From assembly GCF_009730915.1 (NCBI RefSeq), contig NC_052473.1:17132100-17196099 (forward strand): a stretch of 64,000 nucleotides of DNA, written 5' to 3'. Positions 47,428 through 61,731 of this stretch are shown in pieces; positions within the stretch are counted from its first letter, which is position 1, and the number at the start of each line of letters is the position of its first letter. The notes beneath the pieces were generated by a model. That model made no database searches, was not told where the DNA came from, and saw only the letters and a list, made by a program, of their open reading frames with translations. The position numbers and the translations under genes were made by a program. Origin of the DNA: Dioscorea cayenensis subsp. rotundata (taxonomy: Eukaryota > Streptophyta > Magnoliopsida > Dioscoreales > Dioscoreaceae).

Positions 47428-47516
<89 letters not shown>
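47413..47516. repeat. long (AT)n microsatellite
   Basis: About 100 bp of almost pure AT repeat, the longest in the window. Its length in the assembly is doubtful. Confidence 0.9.
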
Positions 47517-47520
<4 letters not shown>

Positions 47521-47691
47521 GTAGAAGACCAGCATGATATGTGGCAAGCGACAATGAATAATTTTCTACCAAAACGTAAATAAAATATTATATCTCATTC
47601 ATTCGTTGTTGAAAATGACAGAGTAATGATATTTTTACCGAATACGTTTCGCAATGTGATGCTAAGTTAGCATCTCTATCAGCATCTACAC

Positions 47692-47693
<2 letters not shown>

Positions 47694-47735
<42 letters not shown>
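47694..47735. repeat. (CT)n microsatellite
   Basis: About 20 CT units. Confidence 0.9.
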
Positions 47736-47741
<6 letters not shown>

Positions 47742-47859
47742 ATTCTTTTTTTAAATAAAATTTTCTTTAGCATTTAAATCCCAAATTTAAACTCTTAATT
47801 ATAAACGGTAAACCGAAAACTTTCTCCCTAAATCCTAGATTATAAATCTCAAACCATTT

Positions 47860-47910
47860 GCTTAGGGTTCAAGGTTTAAGGTTTAGGGCTTAGGATTTAG
47901 TGTTTAGAAT
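47860..47910. repeat. degenerate telomere-like words
   Basis: Words gcttaggg, ggtttaagg, tttaggg and cttaggat follow one another, a decayed (TTTAGGG)n-like tract. Such tracts are common in plant intergenic DNA and do not imply a chromosome end. Confidence 0.4.
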
Positions 47911-49389
47911 TTTAAAGTTTATTATTTAAATTTTAAGTTTTTAGAATTTTCAATATCAATTCCATAGTATTTGGGCTTAAAATTTTAGAATTTAAAATAT
48001 GATTTTATAATTTTAAGAATTTAGAAATTTTAAGGTCTAAATTTGAAGGTTACATAAAAAAAGAATAACGTGGATGATGACATGGATAGCAAATTTGCAT
48101 TCATGTCATTCAGGAAACCTAAATTCCCAATATGAAATAAATTTACAAGTTTACTAAAATTTTAAAAAAATAATTAAAGACTATGAACAAACTACTTATC
48201 AACTATTGAAGTTGAATAAATCTATTAGATTATTATTATGTAGCCAAGTGAAAAAACTTACAATATCATTATTACATTAATTAACTTTGAAGAACATTAA
48301 GAATAAAGAACAATTTAGGCTAACAACTACCAATAAATACAAATAAATAACTAAAATTACTTTTATAATATAGAAAAATTAATATGATATTTTTATAAAT
48401 TTTGATATTATGCTAAACTTTAAAATCAAATATAGATGAAAAATAGATGAAATTTGATTTACCTAATACTAATTAAGCACAACCTATTATTAATTGAGTA
48501 CTAAAACTTAAAAAGCAAATTATAATTTTAAAAAATATTGATAGTTTCAAAATTTATTGAAACTTTGATATAAGAAATATGAACTTCAATTAATTGTAGA
48601 TCATTTGAGGGGTTGTATAATTACAACAAATTAAAAATATTTGTTATTTTAGTTCTAAATTAATTACAAATTAATTACAAAATTATTTGCAATTTAGTCC
48701 TAAATTAATTGTGATTTATTAAAGGGAGTAAATTATAAATAATATGTAGTACAAGAGTATTGAATTCATCTTTTTTTTTTATATACACTTTTATAATGGT
48801 GATTTTTACTAATTTATAAAGGATAAATATTTTGATCACTTTAAATTATAAATATCTTTTAGTTTTAATGAAAGCAATATTGTTTGATTATATTATTTGT
48901 TATGAATATTAATATTAAATTTGTAATCACTTATTTTGATTGAAGAATCAAAAAATAATTGAAGTGATTAACCATGCATTAATTATATACACCATCAACG
49001 ATCTTATTAACAATATCATTTTAGTACGTTCATAGATTGGAATTTTTTTTTTTAAGTTCTAATTTGATTTTTAAAATTTTTTTTCATAATGTTAATTTGA
49101 CCTTTAGAAAACTTTTTCAAAGAAATTGGATGCGTAAATAATGAGAGAAATCAATAAATAAATCTTCAAATTTTAAATCAACATTGCTTTTTTTCTTTTT
49201 AATTTAAGCAACAATATACTTAGTTAAGTTTCAAATATTAATATCAAAATCATTTGTGGCAATTATGCCTCCAAAACGAATAATATTATTAACTTTGTCA
49301 TTTTGTTTCATCTTTCCGGTGCATATCATCATGCTCGATGCAACATGGAAGCTGTACGACACTCCCATGACCGAGAAGCCCCACTAGGA
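47911..49389. other. AT-rich interior of the hAT-type element
   Basis: No open frame of note and no recognisable domain. Confidence 0.4.
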
Positions 49390-49659
49390 CCAAGAGGAAG
49401 GGAGGTTCCCTTCCATACTTAGAAAGTATTCTAAGTGTTGTAACCTTGTATAAATATGTAAAAGTGTGTGGGTCTTTCTAGACTGCTCTCCATGATCCTA
49501 GAAGAAGAGAAGGAAATTTCTAGGAAAGAGGAGAAGACTAGATATTTTGGTAGAGTTGTGTAGAGAGTTATAGAATACTCTAGAGGAACAATTGTAGCTG
49601 TCGGATCAAAACGATCCCCACCATCCATTGAGGAAGTGGAGTACAATAAATACCCCTAA

Positions 49660-50734
49660 GGGGTCGTTTGGTTCGCGATAATGTGAAAACATTACTGTTT
49701 ATTACGTGGTAATCTGAAAGTAATCTTTTCAGATTACCACATTTGGATTGATAAAGGTGGTACTATTGATGGTAATCTGTTATTACCAACCTTGGAAGAT
49801 TACCAAGAAACTTGGTAATCCCATTACCACCAAAATAGGTGGCTATGTCGGATTACCAAGTGGATGGTAGTCTGAAATATTTTTTGGACAAATATGCCCT
49901 TTATTTATAATTATTAATTTTTATACTTTATTCGTTGGATAAAAAAATTAAATTTGAATCATATTATTTTGGGAAAATGTTGAAGTTCAAAATTTTAATT
50001 TTTTTATTCAAAATTTTATTTACTTTAAATTTAAACTTGCATAAAATGGGTAGACACAAGGGTATTTTGGAAAATTTAGAACATTACTAAGTTGATTACT
50101 ATGTAATATGAATTTCCAATCAAACATAGCTATCATAAATTACTACAACATTCCTGGGCATATAACATGTTGCATAAATTTCCCAAAATAAATAAATAAA
50201 TAAATAAAACATAAAGTAATAAAATATTTTCAAGGGTTGTTTCTGAACGTTTTCACGCCTCTTCACTTCATAGCAGTTGTGATGCGAAGAGGTTTCTCAA
50301 ATTTATAAATACCCCCTCCAATCATTTTAAAATCTAATCTTGTACCTTTTTAAAAGAAAAAAACCTAACTTTTCAGAAAAATCTTCTTCCGGTATTGAGA
50401 ACTCTTCTCAATCCTTCTGGTTCAACTGAGTTCTTGAGAAAGCAAAAGTGCAAATTTGTTTCTCAATCAGTAGGCATTGTATCCCAAGAATATTATTCCT
50501 CGAGACCATTTGCACCTAGTGGGAGAAATAATATTCAAGAGACAACTTCTCTTGAAGTGCCTTGCCTACACCTTTCAATTTTCTTCCTGTCTTCTTTCAT
50601 TCTTTTCTTATATATAGATTCTTCATTAAGTTGCCATACCTAGTGCATTTATATCCAACAAAACATTCCCGATCTCATTGCAACGGTAATTTTATTACGT
50701 GGTAATATATCATTACCGCTAACCAAACGGCCTC
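49660..50734. mobile_element. PIF/Harbinger-like element nested in the LTR
   Basis: 1075 bp with ends GGGGTCGTTTGGTT and, inverted, GAGGCCGTTTGGTT, continuing with a shared inner word ttattacgtggtaat. The flanking 3-bp duplication TAA (49657-49659 and 50735-50737) is typical of PIF/Harbinger. No transposase; one 82-codon open stretch at 50395-50643 has no recognised domain. Confidence 0.8.
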
Positions 50735-51029
50735 TAAGGGTTTTGCCTTAGGGATGAACCAAGCAACCAAGAAGTGTTGTAAGCATTGGAGTTATTAAAG
50801 AGAATACGAAGTTTTCCCTAATATCTCAAGTCTCTTGATAAGTTCTCTTCCTAACCTTAACCTATTCAAGTTTTCTTTTCTTCTTTGGTAGGCAAACCAA
50901 GGCAAAGGAAGAGGCAAAGGAAGGAGTAGGCTGAACTTGATCGAGGGAGTGATCAAGTGCCGGCACACGACGTCCAAGTCTGTGATAGAGTGGTATCAGA
51001 GCTTTTGGGTTGAAAATCTTGCGGCGACC

Positions 51030-51735
51030 ATGTCGAGTGAGATCGAACAAGTGGAGGTCCAAAAGGAGGTCTCTAAGAAAGGCAAGAAAGCACCAACCAA
51101 GGACAGGGCCCAAGAAGAGTTGGGGGATGTCTTGGCTAGGCTTACCAAGGTGGTGATAGTCATTACCAAAGGCGAGAAGAAGTTCGAGGAGATGGACTCG
51201 AACATGGAGGACTTACATGAGGAGATGCAAGGCGCCTTGAACATGGTGATGGACACTTGCTCCAAGAAAGTCATGGAGAGGTGCGAGCCCCTTGCTAGCA
51301 AAGCTATCTTTCTTGAATTGGAGAAGAAGGCTTTAAAGGAAGAGGTTGGTTACTTAAAGGAAGAGTTAAGGGTATTGAAGGATAAGATGGTGCTCAACAA
51401 GAGGGGCCTTAGCACAAGGTAATGTTGTTATCGCCCCTCCTTCCTTAATTCATGCTTTTCCTTCTAGGATGGAAGTGCCAAAGCCTAAACACTACTTGGG
51501 GGCAAAAGATGCCAAGGAGATATACAACATCTTGTGGAGCTTGGAGCAATGCTTTAAGGCACTTGGTGTAAAAGACACCAAGAAGGTAGATCATGCCATA
51601 CTCTACCTTGGCGATACCATCATGGTTTGGTGGAGAAGATGTGGTGACATGGAGCATGGGACATGTACCATTGCTAATTGGGACAATTTCAAGGAGCTGA
51701 AGAAGCAATTCTACCCGGAGCATACCTAGAGAGAT
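51030..51735 (+). pseudogene. gag of the gutted Ty3 element
   Basis: From ATG 51030 an acidic, Lys/Glu-rich coiled-coil N-terminus runs to a stop at 51420-51422. After a frame change 51469-51729 encodes a Gag core (PKPKHYLGAKDAKEIYNILW, then WDNFKELKKQFYP), ended by a TAG. Further Gag-like words (GSVRDYVKKFSE) follow at 51769. Typical of plant Ty3 Gag; broken by at least one frameshift and one stop. Confidence 0.75.
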
Positions 51736-52022
51736 GCAAGAGCCAAGCTCCGGCGTCTCATCCAAAAAGGAAGCGTCCGGGACTACGTTAAGAAATTCTC
51801 GGAGATATTTTTGCAGATACCGAACTACCTCAGAAGGATTCTTTTTTTGACTTTTTGGATGGGCTTAGCATGTGGACAAGGATGGAAATCAAGCGTCCTT
51901 CTGAGGTTGAACTTGATCAAGGATGGGCTTAGCGTGTGGGCAAAGGAAGGAGTAGGTTGAACTTGATCGAGGAAATGATCAAGTGCCCACACGTGACATT
52001 GGTTGAAGTCCAAGTCTGTGAC

Positions 52023-52610
52023 AATATGCACGCACATAACACTAGTATATATAGAATAACATACATGACATAACACTTGTATATATAGAATAACATAACA
52101 CTAGTATATATACAATTAGAATAACATACATAGCAATATAACTGGTTTCATTGAGATCAAAAGCATAACTCTGTCCTTTGTTGTAGTGTTGCACTTCTCG
52201 TATGTCGTTTCATCTACTTGAACGTCTGCCATCCTTGATTAGTAGTAGAACACTATATACGTAAATCCCATGCAAACCCATGCATGCATTCATTAGTGTT
52301 TATATATATACATATATATATGTAATTAAATAGGTAGAAGGGTTTGTGTGGGATTCCAGCCTTTCTCATCGCTGACGGTGAACTTGTTACCAGAGATGGA
52401 GGAGGAGAAGGAGAGGAAAAGGAGGAGAGAGAGAGAGAGAAGGGGGAGATCACATAGAAAAAAAAAAATCTTTAGAAATCCGGGTTCTATCCGGTTTTGG
52501 TCTGACTAGTTTGCTGGGTTTGACCGGTTCACATCTTGGTCAACAAACACATTAAAACTGGATCGGACTGTCAGTCGGTTCCCGATTCTACCGATCATGT
52601 CCGGTCCGCT
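52023..52610. other. right interior of the hAT-type element
   Basis: AT-rich, with a purine tract (gagagagagaga near 52430) and, from 52480, repeated ccggtt/cggttc words that form the inner part of the right terminal region. No gene. Confidence 0.4.
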
Positions 52611-52850
52611 TTTAAAAACCTTGGTTGCTAGGGTTCAAAGGATTGTCAAAACATTATTTTCCCCATTTGTTGAATCATACTTAGCACAGTGATCAAGTGA
52701 ATTTTTTTTCCATTGAACAGCTCAGATTCAAGTAAAGCATTATGCTACTTAGGTCCAAAATTACTACATGAATATCTTGCATAAGTTAATATACAAATTG
52801 TGTTAGTGATATACTATTGAACTTGAATGATAGCTTATAGGTGGTAGTTG

Positions 52851-53140
52851 ATATCAATTTCTGGAGAGGATGCAGTTTGTTTTATGTTTTTCTTTATTGG
52901 GCACTAAAACTGGATTATATTGCTTTGCATGAAAAAGTGTAAATGTTGGAAGATTCATAGGTGTAAATAAAATCTTGGCCAAAGAGTTACTAAAGTTCCG
53001 CGGGTTGTCAAAACATTATTTTTCCCTTTTTATTGAACCACACACTGATCAAGTGAATATTTTTTTCTCTTAGATTCAGGTAAAGCATTTCACTACTTGG
53101 GTCGAAAATTACTACAGAAATAGCTTGCATTAGTTTTCTA
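52851..53140. repeat. tandem copy of the hAT insertion locus (empty site)
   Basis: Repeats the flanks found at 46885-46974 and 52632-52800 (gctttgcatgaaaaa, aaatcttggccaaagagtt, gttgtcaaaacattatttt, gatcaagtgaat). The element is absent between aaagagttactaaag and gttgtc. Confidence 0.8.
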
Positions 53141-53190
53141 AATAATTATAGGGCTCTGATCAATTAGATTAGCAATCACGGGAATTGCTA

Positions 53191-54451
53191 TGTTGGGAAT
53201 CAGATTCTCACCTATGATCGAAAGAGAAAACACAAAACAAATTAAAAGCAATCACAAAATATGTCCAGGGGCATACTAGGGTTTTCTTTGAATCAAATCA
53301 CATCTCATAAGGAACTGTTTTATATAGAGAAGAAATCTATGACATATCTAGAAAAGGAAAATTACATAAACACTCCTACTCTCCTAAAAAAAATTTCTCC
53401 TATAGGCAGTGGCGAAACGAGAAACAAAATTTAGGGGGTGCTGAATTCAAATTTAAAAATTTTATGAATATTATATAACGTAATTAATTCAAATTGAGAC
53501 AATAATAATCAACAATTCAAAAATAAAATATACATCCATCTACAAATTTTGGTTTCATTAGGTGTAAAAAAATTATCATATTTACATAATTAGCAAATAA
53601 TTTAACTAAATGTTAAACATTAAATTGACAAATAATACAATTAAAAAAATGACTTTGCACAAATTCACAATATAAATTCATTTATGCAACAATTATTAAA
53701 AAAATAATTTATAAATAATCAATTTATTATAGTAAATAATCACAACAAATATCTAACCGTTTTCACAACAATTTTCATAACAAATAGTCAAATAAATATT
53801 TAACAAATATCAAATAATTATTTAATAAATATCAAATATTTTTAAACAACATAAATTACAAAAAAAAATTAAACAAATTAATTCAGATATAAAAATAAAT
53901 TTTAAAAAAATACATAATTAGTCTATATAATGAAAGATAAAATATAAACTCAAAAGTTAGAAGAGATTGAGCAAAGAAAGAGAACTCACGAATACAATGA
54001 TTGTTTTTAGAGATTTTGAAATAGCAATAGTATTTTTTATAGTTTTATTTTTTATATTTATTATTAATATTTTTTACATTAATATCTTAAAAAATTGATA
54101 ATAATATATTAATAAGTTCAATAAAAAATATATCTAAATATAAAATTTTAAAACAAAATATTTGAAGATCCATGTTTTTTGTTAGCCATATTATTTATTA
54201 TGGTCACCCAACATCAATTTTATTTAATATAATAATCTTATTATTTTTATTTAATTTATTTTAAATATTATAGGTATAATTTTGAAAAAATAAATAAATA
54301 ATATCACTTTCCATACAAATGATAATTATTAATATTGTAATTATATATATATATATATGGGCAAGGGGGTGCTTGAGCACACCCTTGCCCTCCTCTAAAT
54401 CCGCCACTGCCTATGGGGATGTCACACAATCAAGACTCCACATACCCAACA
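53191..54451. mobile_element. possible solo LTR, split by a hAT-type element
   Basis: TGTTGGGAAT at 53191 and …ATACCCAACA ending at 54451 form LTR-like inverted ends. Without the nested 1.0-kb element the length is about 250 bp. A TATA-like ttttatatagag lies at 53319. The 5-bp flanks do not match each other, so this stays tentative. Confidence 0.35.
53407..54409. mobile_element. non-autonomous hAT element
   Basis: 1003 bp with ends CAGTGGCGAAAC and, inverted, CAGTGGCGGATT, the widespread hAT terminus. The 8-bp flanks are CCTATAGG (53399-53406) and CCTATGGG (54410-54417), 7 of 8 identical. Interior AT-rich with no transposase. A palindromic block (gggcaagggggtgcttgagc … acacccttgccc) lies at the right end. 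Confidence 0.82.
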
Positions 54452-54785
54452 TTAGCCACTGGTGACCAAGAAGGGTTAATAGCACCGAAACAAATTAAAG
54501 AGGCAAATACTTTGTGACATCTCCCATAATATTTTCCCGCAACTCAAGGCAATATGCCATTGCACCTTCCGTTTTACAAATTACAATTAGATTAAGAAAG
54601 AAAAATATTACACCACTCTTATTTCTATATTCCGGCCTAAATTTGCAGAGACAAAAGAAAGATTTTTCTTATATAAATAAATAAATAAAATGCCAATTAT
54701 ACATTTAAGTTCTAAGCTATATATACGAGACTAATCTAGCTTTTGTGATAGCACAGATATCTTCAACATGAATTTGAAAATATTA
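54452..54785. other. spacer
   Basis: No gene seen; ordinary AT-rich sequence up to the MITE. Confidence 0.4.
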
Positions 54786-54787
54786 TA

Positions 54788-55105
54788 CTCCCTCCATCCG
54801 TTTTTTAGTTGTTACATTTAACTAATTCACACTTATTAAAAAAAAATTAGTTAAAGTTAGTTGGTTCCCTATATTTTATAAAAAATTCAATTACTTTTCA
54901 AAACTATCCCTATTTAAAACTTCACTAGTGGAGTATATAATTTAATGCTTTGTTGATTATGATGTATTGAAAATTGTACATGTACATTAAATTAAAGGAT
55001 AAATTTGAAAAAAATTATTTAATACTGCACAAAATTTCTAATGTGACAAATAAAAAAATCAAAGAAAAGGTCTAAAAGGTGACAAATAAAAATGAACAGA
55101 GGGAG
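54788..55105. mobile_element. Stowaway-like MITE
   Basis: 318 bp between TA duplications (54786-54787 and 55106-55107). Ends CTCCCTCCATCCGTTTTTTA and, inverted, CTCCCTCTGTTCATTTTTAT, the same terminus type as the MITE at 36847-37091. Confidence 0.88.
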
Positions 55106-56817
55106 TATATAGTTTCATGCATATCAGTATAAATACATATTTTATGCATACAAAACCATAAGTAAGCCTCTTGGATAGTTATTGTGATGTGTTTCTACAA
55201 ATTTAATATATAAATTTTAAAAAAAAATACTGACCTTTTTTAATGCAATTTATACCTTTTTCAGCATGCAAAATTTTTCCACTAAGATTTTTAACTTAAA
55301 ATTATGAATATTAATATTTCCCAGCAAAAAAACTGGCTCAATAAAACAAAGAAGGGCAGCACAAATTCATTTATTAGATCATAATATCAATTATTATGGT
55401 AATTTCACATTTTAATTGCCATCATTGCTTTCCCCTATAAGAAATTGAAAAAAAAAATTATGTTTGCAAAAAAATAAATGAAACAAGCAACAATAAATAA
55501 AACTTTAGTTTTATCTAATACAATGAAGACTTATTTTAAATAAAACTTTATTTTTTATATAGCTCTATTTTTTTTATCAAATCAATTTGTTTTTAGTTAA
55601 ATAAAACTTTGTATTTATCTTGTATAAAAAGTTAATTTATCTATAAATAACTGTTTTAATTTAAATAAAACTTCTTAGACCAAATAGTATTATTTAATGA
55701 ATATGTGTGGATTTTATTAATAGATTTGGAAATTTGAAATTGTTTTAATGAAAAATTGGATAATGGTAGAGAGAGAAAAAACAATTGAATCTTATTTCGA
55801 TAATGCATAGCGACAACTATTTTGAAAAAAAAATAATTAAATTGATATCTAATTCGGAATGGAGAGGGCATAAATTTACACTTTCCAATAAATAAATAAT
55901 AAAGGAGCAAATATTTTTTGAGAATCTTCAAACATTATTTTGAGAAAGGAAATAAAACATAATAATTAAAATTAGAGAAAGAAAGTAATGAAATATTGAT
56001 AGACTTCTAATAAAAGGTAATAGCTTAAAGTTGATATAATTTTTTATAAAGTTATTATTAACTTATTTTAACCATTTTTTTAATTTGCATGAATTGATTT
56101 AGATGGACATATAAATAGGACCGGGGAGTAACAATTTTCAAGATCTTGCTCATCTCTCTTTGTTTATGTGAATTATAATAAACTTCCATATATATATATA
56201 TATATGGCATGCATTAATGAAAAAAATTACCCAATGATCTCTTAATTTATTAACCGTCTCCTCATATGCTAATTCTAAATAAACAAATAGAATCCTTCTC
56301 TCACTCTTAGGAAACCATGTGCTTTTCTTTCAGAAGGTCTTGTTGCTTGTTATTTATTTGCTATCATTTAAACTCTCAAATGATTTGAATACATATAAGC
56401 AGTATTGTTTGTTTAAAATAATGGGCTATTTATTAAAATAGTGAGGTTAAATTATTTTGAAACAATATAATTTCTATAGAGAAACGAAGCATGCCACTGA
56501 AACATGTGTGCTTGAAATCACATAAAATAAAGAAGCTCTAAATTATGATGCTAAACTAAAACACAAATTTACTTTGTAAATAAAAAAAGAAAAGAAAAAG
56601 GAAACAGATTGTGCATATCCAGTCAACAAAAATTCAGAGTAACAATTCCCGTCTTTTCAACACAAATCCAAAAGCTAAAACATGTCCCACTGAAATAATG
56701 ACAAACTTCTTGAAGAACAAGAGAGACTGAAACACATTATAGAGCAGATAGAGCAATTGAGGAATTCTCAGGCATTTATGTATATATATATATCAGGCAA
56801 AGTGTTTTTAATTTTTA
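55106..56817. other. AT-rich spacer before the ubiquitin-RUB gene
   Basis: No gene seen. Contains (TA)n at about 56190-56205. The 3'UTR of the minus-strand gene lies in the last few hundred bases. Confidence 0.45.
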
Positions 56818-59990
<3,173 letters not shown>

Positions 59991-60836
59991 AATCAGGGAC
60001 TATTTTGCAAATGTGTATGTTTTTTTTTTAATTTAGACCCTAGATTTATTTATTATTATTTTAATTTTTATATAATTTGAATATTTATATATTCACTCTC
60101 ATCATAGATCAAAATCTATTCTATTTTATATCAATTTATAAATTATAATTTGTGTTATTTATCTCATTAGGGTTTATATTTTGGTTAGGAGACAAATTCA
60201 AATCATTAGGGTTTATATTTTGATTAGGAGACAAATTCAAATCTTAGTTTATCGGATAGTTAAAAAAAATTATAATATATTAAATATTGAAACTATATAT
60301 TTTTTAATTAAAGAATTAATATATGTATATATATAAACACTAAACAGTGACTGTTTGCATCCTGTTCCAAGAATTGATTTGAGGGATGAATTATTTGAAA
60401 ATTACAAAAATAGGTATTAAATTTCAAAAGGTACACAAAACACGTGACCATGATTTTTTTTTTTTTTTTGAAATTTTGAATTATTTTATTTTTTTACCAT
60501 TAGGCCAAAATATTTAAAGAAATATCTTCTTTTATCAAAATAAAAAAATAGATTTAAAGTTTTACACAAACCCCTTTCCATCTTGACAATTGAATATTTG
60601 ATGTTTTGCATGTGTATATGTGTCATGTGTGTGTATATAAGATTGGAAAATCATGCATGATATTTTCAAAATTATGTAATACTTTAAAGCTCCTGCAAAA
60701 ATATATTTGAATTTCTTACATGCTAAAATATTGGCTTTTCTGTAATTTAAAAACTTTTATTTATTATTGATATTTTTTAAAAGATATTTTATTTTACTAT
60801 AGTAATAGATTAACTGTTAAAGTATTTGACTCTCAC
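59991..60836. other. spacer upstream of the ubiquitin-RUB gene
   Basis: AT-rich. A 39-bp unit (attagggtttatatttt … gacaaattcaaatc) is repeated in tandem at 60166-60204 and 60205-60243. No gene seen. Confidence 0.6.
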
Positions 60837-61650
60837 ATTACTCTCATCATTGGGCCGCCCCAATCCAAAAAAATTAAGATTTTGACCCAACCCAAGCCCA
60901 GATTTGACGGATCTTATGAATAGTTTGAGCTGGGCTAGACCGGCCCAAATTTAAAATATAAAACTCGCCCAACTCATGACTATGAGCTTGGCTCCTTTGA
61001 TCAATTATTGGATCGAGCTAGGATCTGCCCATTGGATTTTGTTCGAATCGGCCTGTTGTTATTTTTTTAACTTTATTTTATTAAACTTTGTGATGATTTA
61101 AAAAAAAAAATAAAAATAAATAATTTTATTAATTGATTAGTATTATTATATCTTTACTTGAGAAAAATATTGCATCAAACTAAATTAGCACCTAGTCATT
61201 TGCCAATCATATGAATTTTTCTCATTCTACATAAAATCGGACCTATGTATACTTGATTAATCAATAAAAATACAACCCTCTTTCAAGATGAATCATTAAA
61301 AGAGTCGTTGGTTGGCATGACATAATTCATGAGATTGACCTATGACAATTAACAACTTAGCTAGTTAACTCCCTTGTATGATGAGTTTATTTTAACCAAT
61401 CAATTATTCGCAATATTTTTTAAATTTTTATTATTAATATTTACTATTAAATCCGATGGGTTAGATTATGAGTCGCCCTGTTGGATCAACCCAAAAAAAT
61501 TTAAAAGGACCGGCCCGTGGGCAGGCCCATTACTTAAAAATGATATCCATATCCAATCCAAGATTTGTTTGGGCCAGGCTTGGACTAGCCCATCAAATAT
61601 TGACTTTGAATCGGATTTGGATCGAGCTTCTGCCTAACGATGAGAGTAAT
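60837..61650. mobile_element. TIR element of unassigned type
   Basis: Inverted ends ATTACTCTCATCATTGGGC (60837-60855) and, inverted, ATTACTCTCATCGTTAGGC (61632-61650), 17 of 19 identical, 814 bp apart. Subterminal GC-rich words (ggcccaa, accggcccg, gggcaggccca) contrast with an AT-rich core. No target duplication could be established and no transposase is present. Confidence 0.6.
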
Positions 61651-61687
61651 CATATGTCCCAATACATGATTGAAGCTTCATTAATAG

Positions 61688-61731
<44 letters not shown>

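Larger units (their letters stand above)
49390..52022 (+). mobile_element. gutted Ty3/gypsy retrotransposon with gag only
   Basis: The primer site TGGTATCAGAGC (50992-51003, initiator tRNA-Met type) follows an LTR-like sequence ending ccaagtctgtgatagag. The last 90 bp of that LTR recur at 51935-52015 (gaacttgatcgagg … gatcaagtgcc … gtccaagtctgtga), the remains of the 3' LTR. Between them lies only gag, so protease, RT and integrase are deleted. The outer start of the 5' LTR is not certain. A PIF/Harbinger-like element sits in the 5' LTR. Confidence 0.7.
46975..52623. mobile_element. hAT-type TIR element, 5.65 kb, carrying nested elements
   Basis: Ends CAATTTTTTTAAAATCGGAC (left) and, inverted, CAAGGTTTTTAAAAGCGGAC (right), flanked by the perfect 8-bp duplication GTTGCTAG (46967-46974 and 52624-52631). 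Eight bases and CA(A)-type ends are hAT features. A sister copy of the flanks at 52960-53010 reads aaagagttactaaag…gttgtcaaaacatt without the insert, an empty site. No hAT transposase frame is seen; much of the inside is a later Ty3 remnant and AT-rich DNA. Confidence 0.8.

Noticed and set aside
47588..47773. Minus-strand frame with an ERERER repeat
   Set aside because: It is a translation of the (CT)n microsatellite.
47860..47910. True interstitial telomere
   Set aside because: Only a few degenerate words in a short AT-rich tract; not a uniform (TTTAGGG)n array.
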